DNA from: Symbiodinium natans | Taxonomy: Eukaryota; Sar; Dinophyceae; Suessiales; Symbiodiniaceae | Direction: 5' to 3' | NCBI GenBank assembly: GCA_905221605.1 | Contig: CAJNDS010002232.1 | Location: 483,113 to 547,112, forward strand | Length of the DNA: 64,000 bases | Shown: positions 54,193 to 64,000 of the stretch, piece after piece | Position numbering within the stretch: the first letter of the stretch is position 1 | Layout: every line of letters starts with the position of its first letter | The notes under the pieces: generated by a model | The model's database searches: none | Told to the model about the DNA's origin: nothing | Seen by the model: only the letters and a program-made list of their open reading frames with translations | Translations under genes and position numbers: made by a program

Positions 54193-54382
54193 TTGAGGGA
54201 CTCTGCTTCCCTAAACTCCTGAGTTCTACCCCAGACTGCAGGTGGCGGACGAGCTCAACAAGGACGCATGCTTCGTCGCTTTGTATCTAGAAGCGGCGGA
54301 CCCTGTAGTCCCTAAAGCCCTCGATCCTTAAAGCTTGAAATCCTACATCGGCCCCTGTAGCAGAGCCCCAGGGTCGAGGGAG

Positions 54383-55354
54383 ATGATATCTTTATCCCCC
54401 TCTGTCAGCAAGGACCCATGGGCAAATTGGGCCTTTGCCGTGATGCCTCCATTCACGTCTTCCACCGAGAGTGCCGAGAGTGCCGAACGTGAGCTCCGGA
54501 CTGCAGCTTTGGAGAACAACCACCAACTGGTGACTGATCTTCTGCTGGACCGAAATCCAGGCGCCACTGCCCTGATTGCGGCCACTCGTCTTGATCCGAC
54601 CCTGAACAGGGAACGCAACTGCAACTACATCACGCGGCTCTTGTTGTTGAACCGTGCCGACCCGACACAAACAGCAGGCAAACGCGGGTGCACTGCGCTC
54701 TCCGTGGCCGCTGCAACAGGCAACGTGGGTGTGACAAAGCTCCTTTTGCGGAAGATGGCGGAGAACCAGGTAGATTCAAAATTGCAAGCCGAGCACAAGT
54801 CCGCAGCTTTGTTCGTGGCCGCCAGCTTCGCCCTGGTTCACTTGTTGCTGCAGCATCGAGCTATACCGGATGCCGTAGAAAGACATCAGCTGTCTGACCC
54901 GACCGCATCGAAGGAGGAGCAACAACGTCGCAAACAACAGCAAGAAAGGAGGCGGCTGCTCTTACACGCTGCTGCCAGAGACTGCTACAACGTGGCAGAA
55001 CTTCTTCTGCAGATGAGGGCCGATCCGAACCTACGACCCCCTCCTCCCCTCAGGAGCCCTAACGCGACGTCTCTCACGCCTCTGCTTGCAGCCGCCTACG
55101 CGCGAACGACAGATGATGATGCCAAGGACATGGTGGCGCTGCTGCTGCAGAAAAGAGCTGACCCGAAAGCCACAGTGCAAGATGCGAAAACAGTGCTGTC
55201 ACAGGCATCTCTAAGGGATTCAGAAAGCCTGACCGGTGATACGCCTGACAAAAGCATGGGGAGACGCCTCGTACGCCTGCTGGACTTCCTGTTGCGCAGC
55301 GAGGGGGAGGAGTATACCGACATGGTTGAGAGTTTGTTGCAGGAGGCTGGGTAG
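54383..55354 (+). CDS. Ankyrin-repeat protein
   Basis: It is a single open frame of 323 residues from the first ATG at 54383; the frame is open further up, so an earlier exon is possible. It has about five ankyrin repeats of protein-protein contact type: ELRTAALENNHQLVTDLLLD, TALIAATRLDP with ITRLLLLNRADP, TALSVAAATGNVGVTKLLLR, SAALFVAASFALVHLLLQH, LLHAAARDCYNVAELLLQMR and LTPLLAAAYAR with MVALLLQKRADP. A basic, Gln/Arg-rich insert (SKEEQQRRKQQQERRR) separates two of them. No other domain is present. The partner is unknown. The gene is likely cytosolic and host-encoded, and lies between two telomere-like arrays. Confidence 0.8.
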   Translation: MISLSPSVSKDPWANWAFAVMPPFTSSTESAESAERELRTAALENNHQLVTDLLLDRNPGATALIAATRLDPTLNRERNCNYITRLLLLNRADPTQTAGKRGCTALSVAAATGNVGVTKLLLRKMAENQVDSKLQAEHKSAALFVAASFALVHLLLQHRAIPDAVERHQLSDPTASKEEQQRRKQQQERRRLLLHAAARDCYNVAELLLQMRADPNLRPPPPLRSPNATSLTPLLAAAYARTTDDDAKDMVALLLQKRADPKATVQDAKTVLSQASLRDSESLTGDTPDKSMGRRLVRLLDFLLRSEGEEYTDMVESLLQEAG

Positions 55355-55816
55355 CTCCTGATTTGCCGTCTGTCTACAGCCAGTGTTCTGCAGAGTGGTT
55401 GGCTCAGAGTACTAGAGTAGATTTCAGTAGAGAGGAGCGGCTCGCTGGTGGTTGTGTTTTCTCAGGCTGCTCCCTTTCTTGCAGGATGGTTGCTGTGAGT
55501 TGCCCACCAGAAGTAAATTTAGTCCACCATGGTTCAGTGGGCCTGCTGTCAATGTTCAGACCCGATTCGACGTAATGGCTACACTCCAAGCACCATACCT
55601 ACAGCGCACTTATGCCCACGCCACGACGGAGGTGCCACCAAATTGACTAAGCCCAAAACGGCACGAAAAACAGCCGGATGGTAGGAGTTGGATGGTGGAG
55701 GTGGAAATGTTTCTCAGTCTTCCATGAACAGGTGCTGGGGGCAGGCCCGACTAGCGGTGACAGATATCGGCCTCTCCACTCTGGCCTGATGAGAACCTAG
55801 CGTGAGAGGAGGGAAA
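55355..55816. other. No gene; likely 3' flank of the ankyrin gene
   Basis: No domain-bearing frame. Confidence 0.5.
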
Positions 55817-55945
55817 AAAACCCTAAACCCTAAACCCTAAACCCTAAACCCTAAGCCCTAAACCCTAAACCCTAAACCCTAAACCCTAAACCCTAAGCCC
55901 TAAGCCCTAAACCCTACCCTAAACCCTAAACCCTAAACCCTAAAG
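55817..55945 (-). repeat. Telomere-like array (CCCTAAA with CCCTAAG)
   Basis: About 18 units, three of them CCCTAAG. Confidence 0.95.
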
Positions 55946-58056
55946 TTCTGCCTTGACCTGGGAAGGCGGTTGAAGTCAACTGCGGGCCGCAGAGACTGCG
56001 CGAGCCCGTGCGCACCATCCTGGGAGAGCTCGATGGCCATGGTCCGGAGTGGGGGCACCCTGTCCGCAGCGGGCTTTCAGACGTAGCCTCAAGCTCGTGA
56101 CCCTATCTTGCATTGTGTAAGGCCCCCTGGTTCTTGGTAGGGAGTGAGAGAATGATGCACCCTCTACGGGATAATATAGGGTACCTCATTCCTTGTACTG
56201 AGAACCAGGGGTTCAGGGTCTGAAATGGTCTGCGTGATATCGTGTGAAAGACTGCGACCGACGAGACCTCAGTTGGGGTATGGAGCCTAAGAAGCTGAGG
56301 GAACACCTCGACGTCAACAACGACAAGGAGGCCAGCGCTGAGTTCAGGGCGGGGGGCATTTCAGGATGTTCAGGGTAGAGGTTGTGTCATGAAGATGAAG
56401 GCGACATACGCCCGCCCTACAGCCTACCGATTCAGACATAACCAGAACAAGCATGAAAGTAAATAGCTACAGTATGGTTTCCCCCCTCCCCCCAACTCTC
56501 CTCGTACCCCCCTAAATCCCCCCCCCCCCCGGTTCATCGAAAGCGACCACAGAGGGAAAAAGGACCGGATTACCCGAAACCTTGGGGACCTAAAACCATA
56601 AATCAGGCTTAGGGATGCAGAGCAAGAGCAGCTTGTGCGACACCTCGGGACACTTGTTGTCTCGGGTCAGTTGCCAAGCGAAAACGTATGCTGTTCTGAA
56701 CTTTGGGGACCCACAGGCCCCCAATAGCAATTGCTGCTCTCCCAAGGCTATGGGGAAGGGGAGGGAGGAGGCAAACTGACCTAGTTAGATCCTCAGAAGA
56801 GTCCCTGGGGGCGTCCGAGGCCCAGGACGAATCCCAGGACGAAGCCTCGAAAATCCTGGCATATCTCGCGCAAGCTCCTTGTCATGGTGGATGGGACTCT
56901 GAAAAGTCCAACCTGGAAGAGGCCTGCTCAGGGGCACATGTCCACCTTCAAATAAACTTTTGTGCGAAGTTAACAAGGATGCCAGAATGTTCCGGCAACA
57001 GCTTCCGTCAGATCGAGGCCATCACGTCGATGGGTGGCATGCACGCTGGGGTCGCCACGATACTCAAAAGCCACGGCTGGCTGGGGAAGCAATTCGCTGC
57101 ACCACCACGGATGGACGACCTGATGAGCGACTTGGAGAGCTGTTGTGAGGCAGGGGGTCGGAAGCAGCTGCCAACGTAGAGGGACCAGCAAGCCTGTGGG
57201 AGATGCCTTGGAGGGGGGGGCTTCCTGTCAAGAGCGGTGCGAAGTTCTCCCGCAAGTCGCTAAGCATTGCATCCGGGACTCAGACACAACCAGTGCGTTA
57301 GCAGGGGCCGGTGTGTCCGGGTGGAAACGAGGGAAAGGTCAGGCCCTCTGGCACTCGGTGCTGGGTCGTGTTTGTTTTCGATATTCTGGGGTCAGGCCGA
57401 TGGATTTATTCGGGGACATGCGGGCCAAAGAATTCAGGCAGAATCAGCGTGCAGGCAAGCCAACAGAAGGGTTTGACCAGTTTTTTCATCCCGCCCCTGC
57501 TCTCCCAAGAAAGGTCGGGCCATCAGGATTTTGTCCCAATACGTTTGTGGACTGACCCTCAAACGAGACCACTCGCGTCTTACAAACGGCATATTGCAAA
57601 AACTCCGAACGGCTGCAACCTAAAGCCAACAAGTGGGAGACTCATGTTAGCCTGTGGAGTTTACGATGTGCATTTTGGGGTTGCAAGAGAGGCGTAGGAA
57701 GGTGTCTTCGGCTTGGGAGGCTCATCGGTGGTCCACCCAAGATGTTCTAGTTGGTTCCAGGGAGGGAGTTTCCCTTAGAGCCAGACTAGTCTACTGGGAG
57801 AGGTGATTTTTCAGTTTACGGGGGCGCCCGCAAAGGTAACGGACTCCTGGGGACGGGGCGGCCAGAAGCCACGCTCCTGCCGAATGGGTGTTCTTTTCGC
57901 CAGGCAGACTAGAAAGTGGCACCCCCTTGATTGTATGTCTTATGGTGACTGTGGCTGACTCAGCCTCGCGCAACCTGCAGGGACAGGCTTGCCCCCATTG
58001 TCCCTAGTTCGCTTGACCGCACGGCAGTTTACCTCTGAGGGCCGGCCGTCAGGTTT
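55946..58056. other. No confirmed gene; one fold-back element
   Basis: An inverted repeat with outer arms CCCCCTGGTTCTTGGTA (about 56121-56137) and TACTGAGAACCAGGGG lies at 56121-56215. The frame 56703-57179 (158 codons, for example FRQIEAITSMGGMHAGVATI) is mildly protein-like and could be an exon upstream of the channel gene, without proof. Confidence 0.4.
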
Positions 58057-60265
58057 ATGGGGCTCAGGCTTCACCCGATGCAGTTAGCAACTCTTGCTTT
58101 CGAGTGCCTGAGCCCTCAGACCTCAGGCCTAAAGCTTATCCCTGAGCAGGATGAATGTCTCCTGACGAGAGCGCTCCGCAAGCAGCACGAGCAGGAACTG
58201 CGAGAGAAGGAGATGCGAGAGCGTGAGCAGGAGGCGAGCAAGTTAGCCAAGAGGTTTGCTTCGCGTGTGGGTGGGAATGCGCAGAAGGACAAGGGTGAGG
58301 AGAAGAGCAAGGACACCAACTCGATGCCCAATTCGATTCCGGATTATGATTTGAAGCTGCAGAATATGCTGTACGCGCCAGAAGTGCAAACATCCTTGCG
58401 AACGCTTCGAATTTCAGCCGTCGTGGCCTGTGATAAGAAAGTTCTGGCAGCAGTAGCTGAGACGGCTAATGAGGAGACGTTAGCCACGGATACTGTAGAA
58501 GTGATCGTTGGTGCAGCATGGCTTCAATTGCGAGCGGTCACCGCCATCGACAGCGGGCTTGATGCCTTGGCCTTGGCCTGCCTGTGCCTTGCAACCAGCC
58601 GATGCGGACCCGGACCGGACAACGAGCCCCAGGAAGCAAATGTGTACGCTCAGCCAGGCCCTGAGATGTTAGGAGCCGCATCTACCGATGACTTAGCCTC
58701 CGGCACGCTTTAGCACTGAGTGTTTTAGGCTAGGCCCTTCAACAGCCGATTGTCAGCATGGTCGTGAGGTGTGCATTGGGGACGTTGGCATGCATTCACA
58801 GCAAAGAGGCTATTGAATGTGTGGTGCACTTTGGCCATCTGTTTGGTCCTGTTGTATGGAAGTACCTGGAACCCTCGGTCATTTCCACAGGCAAAGACAA
58901 GTCGATCGATGAGAACCAGCAAGAGGATGAGGAGCCAGAGGTCAGCAATCGGGGTGCTGAAATCTTGGAAGGTCTTTCTGACTTGCTGTTTCTTTTTGTC
59001 GGCTATTTCGCTATTCTTGAGCAGTTCAACAAATGCGGCAGCGAGCTTGACAAGATCTTTTTGCCATGGTTCTGTGCAATGTACTGGCTGCGATTTGTAT
59101 ACAGCCTGCGTGGAGAAAGATGGCTGGGGCCATATCTCCTGCCCATTCTGTCAGCGGTCAGAGATACTTGGGCATTCTTTTTTGTGACCTTCCTCTGTGC
59201 CGCAGGTGCAACCCACGCATACTACATTCTAGGCCCCCGGCAAGGAGACGAGATGCCAGTCTATTCCGCGCTCACCCACACAATCCGCCTTGCCATTTTC
59301 GGAGACTTTGACCTTTTCGAATATCAGGGGCAAGACACCGTCTATACGCAAAGCGGCGGCAACGAAAGCTCTTGGGATCCCACAGATCCCAGCCCAAGTG
59401 AACTTGACCCGATGCTCTTCTGGTATCTGCAGCTGTCATTCATCATCACTGGCATAGGCATCACCGTGCTGCTCATGAATTTGTTGATCGGCATCCTGGG
59501 CCAAAACTATGAGCTACACCAGGGTCGGGCACAGATCTTGTTCGTGCAGGCCCGGGCGAGGATGCTCCTGGAGCAACAGCGAAGGCCATGGATCCGGTTG
59601 GTCACGGAGGTCCTGCTCCCGAAGCAGGCCAAATAAACGTTTCCCAACTTGTATCCTAATCCCGACCACCGGCAAGTCCTTAGTAAAGTACCTTCAGCAA
59701 TGCTGAGCAGGATGCTGCAGTGGCCGAGGAGTTTGAGATGTCGGAACTGCCTTATAGATGGTTCGCGCAGCTGGGGATAGCAGCCTTAACCCCCTTGCAG
59801 AATGTCCTGCCGAACATCTTTGAGCGTTTGTGTTGGCGGGTGGTGCAGAAGCCTGTGATGACGTGTCACAAGTTTGTGGCCCTGCTGATCCTCGTCATTT
59901 CCCCGGTTCTCTTGACTCTGTCACTTGTAAGCTGTCTGCTAGCCTACCTGGTCAAATATTCTGGCAGATTCATCATCAAGCTGCTGGGGATGACGGTTTT
60001 CCGAATAGAAGGCCTGAACTATGCCGTCAATTTGACCCTCTTCGGACAGTTCAATCACAAGCCCGCCTGTGATTGCGAGATCTTGGCACTGGTGCGGAAG
60101 GAGACGGGCAAGAGCGAGAAGGATGGGTCCGCCATGTTGTCGGTAATCTCAGGTCTAGAAGCGTTACTGTTGGATGAGGTTGCGTATGGTTCAGGCCATT
60201 CTGTTTGCGAGTGGAGGGGGCTTCTGCGACACGTCCCCAACCCCCACGCTTTCATTTTCAATTAG
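58057..60265 (+). CDS. TRP/polycystin-like cation channel, multi-exon
   Basis: Three open frames fit one gene. The first (58057-58713) has a charged coiled coil (EQELREKEMREREQEASKLAKR) and a helical region. The second (58758-59636) holds an ion-transport domain: helix at residues 71-90, S3-S4-like helices at about 100-134, S5 at 137-157, pore helix and selectivity region at 160-182 (TIRLAIFGDFDLFEY), an N-glycosylation site GNESS, and S6 at about 205-238 (GIGITVLLMNLLIGILGQNY). The S6 pattern and pore resemble TRP-family channels. The third (open from about 59700 to 60265) adds membrane helices (FVALLILVISPVLLTLSLVS). Frames differ, so introns lie at about 58640-58756 (acceptor TTGTCAG/C) and about 59630-59700. 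The 3' limit is uncertain. Confidence 0.65.
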
Positions 60266-60570
60266 TGTTGTTCAATTCAAGCCTATTATTCGTCCGAATC
60301 GCATGTCGTTACGTTCCCCCCCCCCCCCCCCCCTCCCCATAGTGTCCGAACAACATGCCATCTGATTTGGGACACTCACAGTCCTTAATAGGGATAATAG
60401 TACCCCCCTATTATAGCCTATAATTCCCAGTAAGGACTGTTAGTATAAGGGGAACATCCCAACATCTGATCGCTATGTTTTTTCCAAGTGCGGGGGCGGC
60501 TTCGCCCCTCCACCCCAACCCCGGCTGTCCCCAATATCGGTCTGTTTTGCGAGTCGGGGGCTTTCACGCG
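60266..60570. other. No gene; hairpin element related to 4105-4172
   Basis: A C-run lies at 60317-60332. From 60378 to 60466, ACAGTCCTTAATAGGG pairs with CAGTAAGGACTGTTAG, and AGTATAAGGGGAACATCCCA repeats the right end of the element at 4105-4172. Confidence 0.65.
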
Positions 60571-61233
60571 AAACAGGACCCTAAACCCTAAACCCTAAAC
60601 CCTAAACCCTAAACCCTAAACCCTAAAACCTTTGCAGAGCAAAGCCTCCGCCAGAAACGCCCCAAACACTCAGCAGACCTGCAAGCTGAAACCCTACATG
60701 CTTAACCCCTACACACCGAACAAAGTAGTTCCCCTAAACCCTAAACCCTAAACCCTAAACCCTAAACCCTAAACCCTAAACCCTAAACCCTAAACCCTAA
60801 ACCCCAAACCCTAAACCCTAAATCCGAAAAACTTGAACCCTCCGTGCCAGAGGAAAGGCTGGAGCACCTGGAAGACCAGCTCGAGGAGCAGAAGGACTTC
60901 AGCAGATGCGGATTGAAAGGGTTTGAGGGGATTACACCCTAAACCCTAAACCCTAAACCCTAAACCCTAAACCCTAAACCCTAAAGCCCTTTCAAGTCTC
61001 ATGGCTAGAAGGCTTGGTGTCTGGGGGCGGCTTGGGGTTTTGGAATGGGCTCTGTGTTGGGGCAGCGTGCCGTGCCTCGAAGTCTCTAAACCCTAAACAT
61101 CCCTAAACCCCAAACGCTAAACCCTAAACCCCAAACCCTAGACCCTAAACCCTAAACCCTAAACCCCAAACCCTAAACCCTAAACCCTAAACCCCAAACC
61201 CTAAACCCTAAACCCTAAACCCCAAACCCCAAA
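60571..61233 (-). repeat. Cluster of four telomere-like arrays (CCCTAAA)
   Basis: Arrays lie at 60571-60629, 60731-60825, 60936-60985 and 61085-61233, separated by unique stretches of 100 bp. The last is rich in CCCCAAA. Confidence 0.9.
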
Positions 61234-61584
61234 CCCAACTTGGCACCCTGATCCCGATGAAGCCCTTAATGCAGATCGCGTTCCAGTCAGACCGTCCTTG
61301 GGCTTCTCGGAAAGCACTTTAGTTGTCACTGTAATTTTGTTGTCATTACTATTTTAATTGTTAATAATATTTTTAGTACAATAATTATTATCAGTATCAT
61401 GTTTTTGATTGCAATGGTTCTTCTCATCAGTATTCGAACGATTAGTATTGCTCTGTTGTCCATTGTTTTTGCTTATAACTGGCCTGCTTATGTTGTTTTA
61501 CCTTTTTCTTATGATCTCTTTTAGGGTGGGGGGCTGTCTTTTTCGTAGCCTTGTCGTTGCCTGTTCGCAGCCTTTTCGAGGCCT
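61234..61584. other. No gene; AT-rich
   Basis: Nothing recognised. Confidence 0.5.
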
Positions 61585-62010
61585 CTAAATATAAATATAT
61601 AAATATTTACATATATAAAGTAATAAATGAACAAAGAAAGAAATAAAGAAAGAAGGAAAGAAAGAAAGAACACAAGAAAGAAATAACTACATAAATAGAG
61701 AGATAAATATAAAACAAGAAAATCAGTAAATAAATAAGTAAAGAAGTATGAAATAAGTAGATAAAAATCAATAAATAGATAAATACATATATATATATAT
61801 GTATATGCATATGTAAATATGTAAATATGTAATATGTAAATATGTAAATATGTAATATGTAAATAGATATGTAAATCTGTAAATGTGTAAATGTGTAAAT
61901 CTATGTAAATATGTAAATATGTAAATATGTAAATATGTAAATATGTAAATATGTAAATATGTAAATATGTAAATATGTAAATATGTAAATATGTAAATAT
62001 GTGAATTTGT
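61585..62010. repeat. Microsatellites (GAAA) and (TAAATATG)
   Basis: GAAA-rich run at 61620-61685 and an octamer TAAATATG repeated about 15 times at 61814-62000. Confidence 0.9.
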
Positions 62011-62496
62011 GTGTTTGTGTGTGTGCGTGTGTTTCGCAGTTTTACGTTTTTCACGGCAATTTTACTTTTTGTTTATATATATATATATATATATATATAG
62101 TTTTTTTTTAATGGTTTTTTCGTCAGGCAAATCCTTCTGCACCTTCCGAGTGCATGCACGGGCTTTTAGAGGCGAGGCCTCACAGCCTCCTAAAGGCCCT
62201 GGAGGCTACAGGGTTTAGGGTTTCGGATTTAGAGTTTAGGGTTTAGGGTGGCTACAGCTAAGACTGTAAAGGGCTGGGGAAACTTTATCCGCGCCGGGCG
62301 CACGTGCGGTCCACCAGTGGGATAGTTGCGGACAGTATGGACAGTTTGGACAGACTGCCGCGCAAGGGGTCCCTAAGGAAACTGCCCGAAGCTCCAAGCA
62401 AACACCCGCAGTTTAGGGTTTAGGATGTGGGGCTTGAGGTTCAGAGCGTAGAGGTTTACAGCCGGGACGCGAGCAATTTTTTGGTTTTCTCGCGCG
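62011..62496. other. No gene; TG, TA runs and two telomere-like units
   Basis: (TA) run at 62075-62097 and a short TTTAGGG stretch at 62212-62248. Confidence 0.6.
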
Positions 62497-63006
62497 TAGG
62501 ACAAGTTGGCGAGCCTCGATGGCAAGATCGACAAGTTAGCGAGCCTCGATGGCAAGATCCGCACTTTAACGGGCCTCGATGGCAAGATCGACCAGCTGTT
62601 GAGCATTTGCGAAGGCGACCTGCTTGATGGTGGCCAGGGTTTGGGATTTCGGCTCTTTACATGTTGCTTCGTGGCTTTGAAGGCTGGCACGCTTGTGAAA
62701 ACTGCGCAGACTCGGATGTTCCGAAGGGCATATGAGAAGAAGAAGAAGAAGAAGAAGAAGAAGAAGAAGAAGAAGAAGAAGAAGAAGAAGAAGAAGAAGA
62801 AGAAGAAGAAGAAGAAGAAGAAGAAGAAGAAGAAGAAGAAGAAGCCAAATTTGAGACTCCAAGCCCGACTCTCTGACGCCAGGGAAGCGGAGGATGAAGA
62901 AGGCCCAGCCGGATTCAGGTTGAGACTGGTCTCTTCTGAAGTACTTCTCACATTCTTCTATCACGGGGCCTCATATTCAGGGTACCCCAAAGGGGCCATC
63001 AGATGA
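62497..63006 (+). CDS. Possible exon: repeat coiled coil plus poly-lysine
   Basis: A frame with four units like DKLASLDGKI (30-bp DNA repeat at 62497-62600) continues with ordinary residues (QLLSICEGDLL, LFTCCFVALKAGTLVKTAQT) into about 38 consecutive AAG codons and then QARLSDAREAEDEEGPAGFR. The regular Leu/Ile spacing would form a short coiled coil. The poly-Lys tract is a raw AAG microsatellite, and no start codon before 62506 is convincing. This may be an exon of a real gene or only a repeat-rich open frame. Confidence 0.3.
62734..62843. repeat. Microsatellite (AAG)n
   Basis: About 37 uninterrupted AAG units. Confidence 0.95.
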
Positions 63007-63482
63007 AACTCCATATTGCTCTGCGCATAAACCCCAAAGCCCCAAGCGGCCCCAAACCCAGCATGTGCCAGGTGAGACGCGCTCCCGGACAGGAGCAGGC
63101 CATCACTTGATCGGATTCAGGGCTCGGAGTTCAGCGTGTAAGGTTCCATGTTTCGAGATCAGGGCTCGATTGTCTCGAGGTCTACGCTGTGTGAGTCCCG
63201 AGATTTCGTTTGGGCTCATGTTGTGTAGTCCTTGGACACGAGCGCGGACGATTCTTCGGACGATGTTGCATGAAACCCATCCTCGAGGAGGACAAAGTTC
63301 CAGAATTTTCACCACCCTTGCAAAGACTAAACCTTAACCCGAAACCACCCCAAAAGCCTACACCGTGAACTGCAAACCCTGAAGCGTGAACGGCCAGGTC
63401 GATGAAGACGGCGACGAGGCGTGCTTCAGGAGGTTTCGGGGTGAGGCATTTGAGTTTGGTGGGCTTTGGGCGGGGGGGGGGG
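63007..63482. other. No gene recognised
   Basis: Open frames on both strands without domains. Confidence 0.5.
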
Positions 63483-63560
63483 GGGTGGTTTAGGGGGTTT
63501 AGGGGGTTTAGGGGGTTTAGGGGGTTTAGGGAGTTTAGGGGTGCAGGGTGTGGGGTTAAG
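63483..63560 (+). repeat. Telomere-like array, TTTAGGGGG variant
   Basis: Five units of the 9-mer TTTAGGGGG after a G-run, another locally homogeneous variant. Confidence 0.85.
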
Positions 63561-64000
63561 GGGTTCAGGGTATTTTTGTGTTAAGTTACAGGCTAGCCCT
63601 TGTCAAAGTACAAGCAGTGAGGCCGGTGGAATGGCTGAGGATGCCCAAGCGGAGGCGCAGGAGGCGAAGAGTCCTGAGGACGCGCCACTGAGGGTTCACC
63701 TCACCCCCAAACCCCAAACCCTAGGATCTAAACTCTACACTTTAGGTTTTCCAGGGTTGAAGAATGATGTTGGGGAAATGCTTGTGTGTGTGGGCTGAGG
63801 AGAGGTGTGGGCATTTTTGTGGGTGTGCTTTCACGGTGTTCAGATCTGCCGGTCGCAGGCACTCTCCCAAAATTGGGGGTAGCCGCATGTCTCAAGTTGT
63901 GCTTGTTGGATCTTGCTGGTACCCTAAACCCTAACCCCTCATCCTCTCACAGCATCTCCATTTTTCAGAGGACCCTCGAAGGGTTGCAGCAGCTTGGTTG
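63561..64000. other. No gene recognised
   Basis: A frame continues from 63466 to 63798 with an Ala/Glu-rich piece (MAEDAQAEAQEAKSPED), but much of it is repeat-derived. Confidence 0.4.

Noticed and set aside
61521-62054. 177-codon frame with Tyr/Leu/His/Ile repeats
   Set aside because: Translated TAAATATG and GAAA microsatellites.

Overview
The window looks like nuclear DNA of a dinoflagellate, most likely of the Symbiodinium type. The evidence is: many interstitial arrays of TTTAGGG; large low-gene-density tracts of microsatellites and fold-back repeats; candidate introns with GC-AG and GA-AG borders; a GC-rich coding style; and gene types common in these algae (SWEET sugar transporter, ankyrin protein, TRP/polycystin-like channel, Ser/Thr-rich secreted protein). 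The assignment is inference from these traits; no marker gene settles it.

Layout. 1-16 kb: interstitial telomere-like arrays in both orientations, fold-backs and microsatellites, with one Cys-rich plus Ser/Thr-repeat secreted protein on the minus strand (12.9-14.8 kb). 16-18.6 kb: AAT microsatellite, a fold-back element and degenerate tandem repeats. 19.8-33.5 kb: a nest of decayed mobile elements. It has a plus-strand relic (19.8-21.55 kb) cut by a minus-strand poly(A)-tailed 3' end, then a plus-strand element with a broken superfamily-1 helicase (26.0-27.9 kb) and a 1000-residue protein (27.9-30.9 kb), bounded by inverted copies of one 3' terminal sequence. 33.5-49.4 kb: a minisatellite carrying three insertions of one non-LTR retrotransposon family at the same target position, each with its own perfect 13-bp target-site duplication. 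50-60.3 kb: host genes (SWEET, ankyrin protein, ion channel). 60.3-64 kb: more telomere-like arrays and microsatellites.

The main discovery candidate is the 10.4-kb central retrotransposon (35860-46228). Besides an apurinic-type endonuclease, a reverse transcriptase (YADD) and C-terminal zinc fingers, it encodes a KptA/Tpt1-like RNA 2'-phosphotransferase fold split across the ORF1/ORF2 frame junction, and a ubiquitin-specific-protease (C19) domain at its C-terminus. A short hairpin with GGGG..GCCG and CGGCCCC arms recurs more than a dozen times in this family, in coding and non-coding parts alike. Two 2.1-kb relatives (33636-35749 and 47335-49428) share both ends with it and look non-autonomous.

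The telomere-like arrays flank but never enter the interval from about 16.0 to 51.3 kb, which is the mobile-element block. In the SWEET gene such an array lies inside an intron and appears to supply the splice acceptor.
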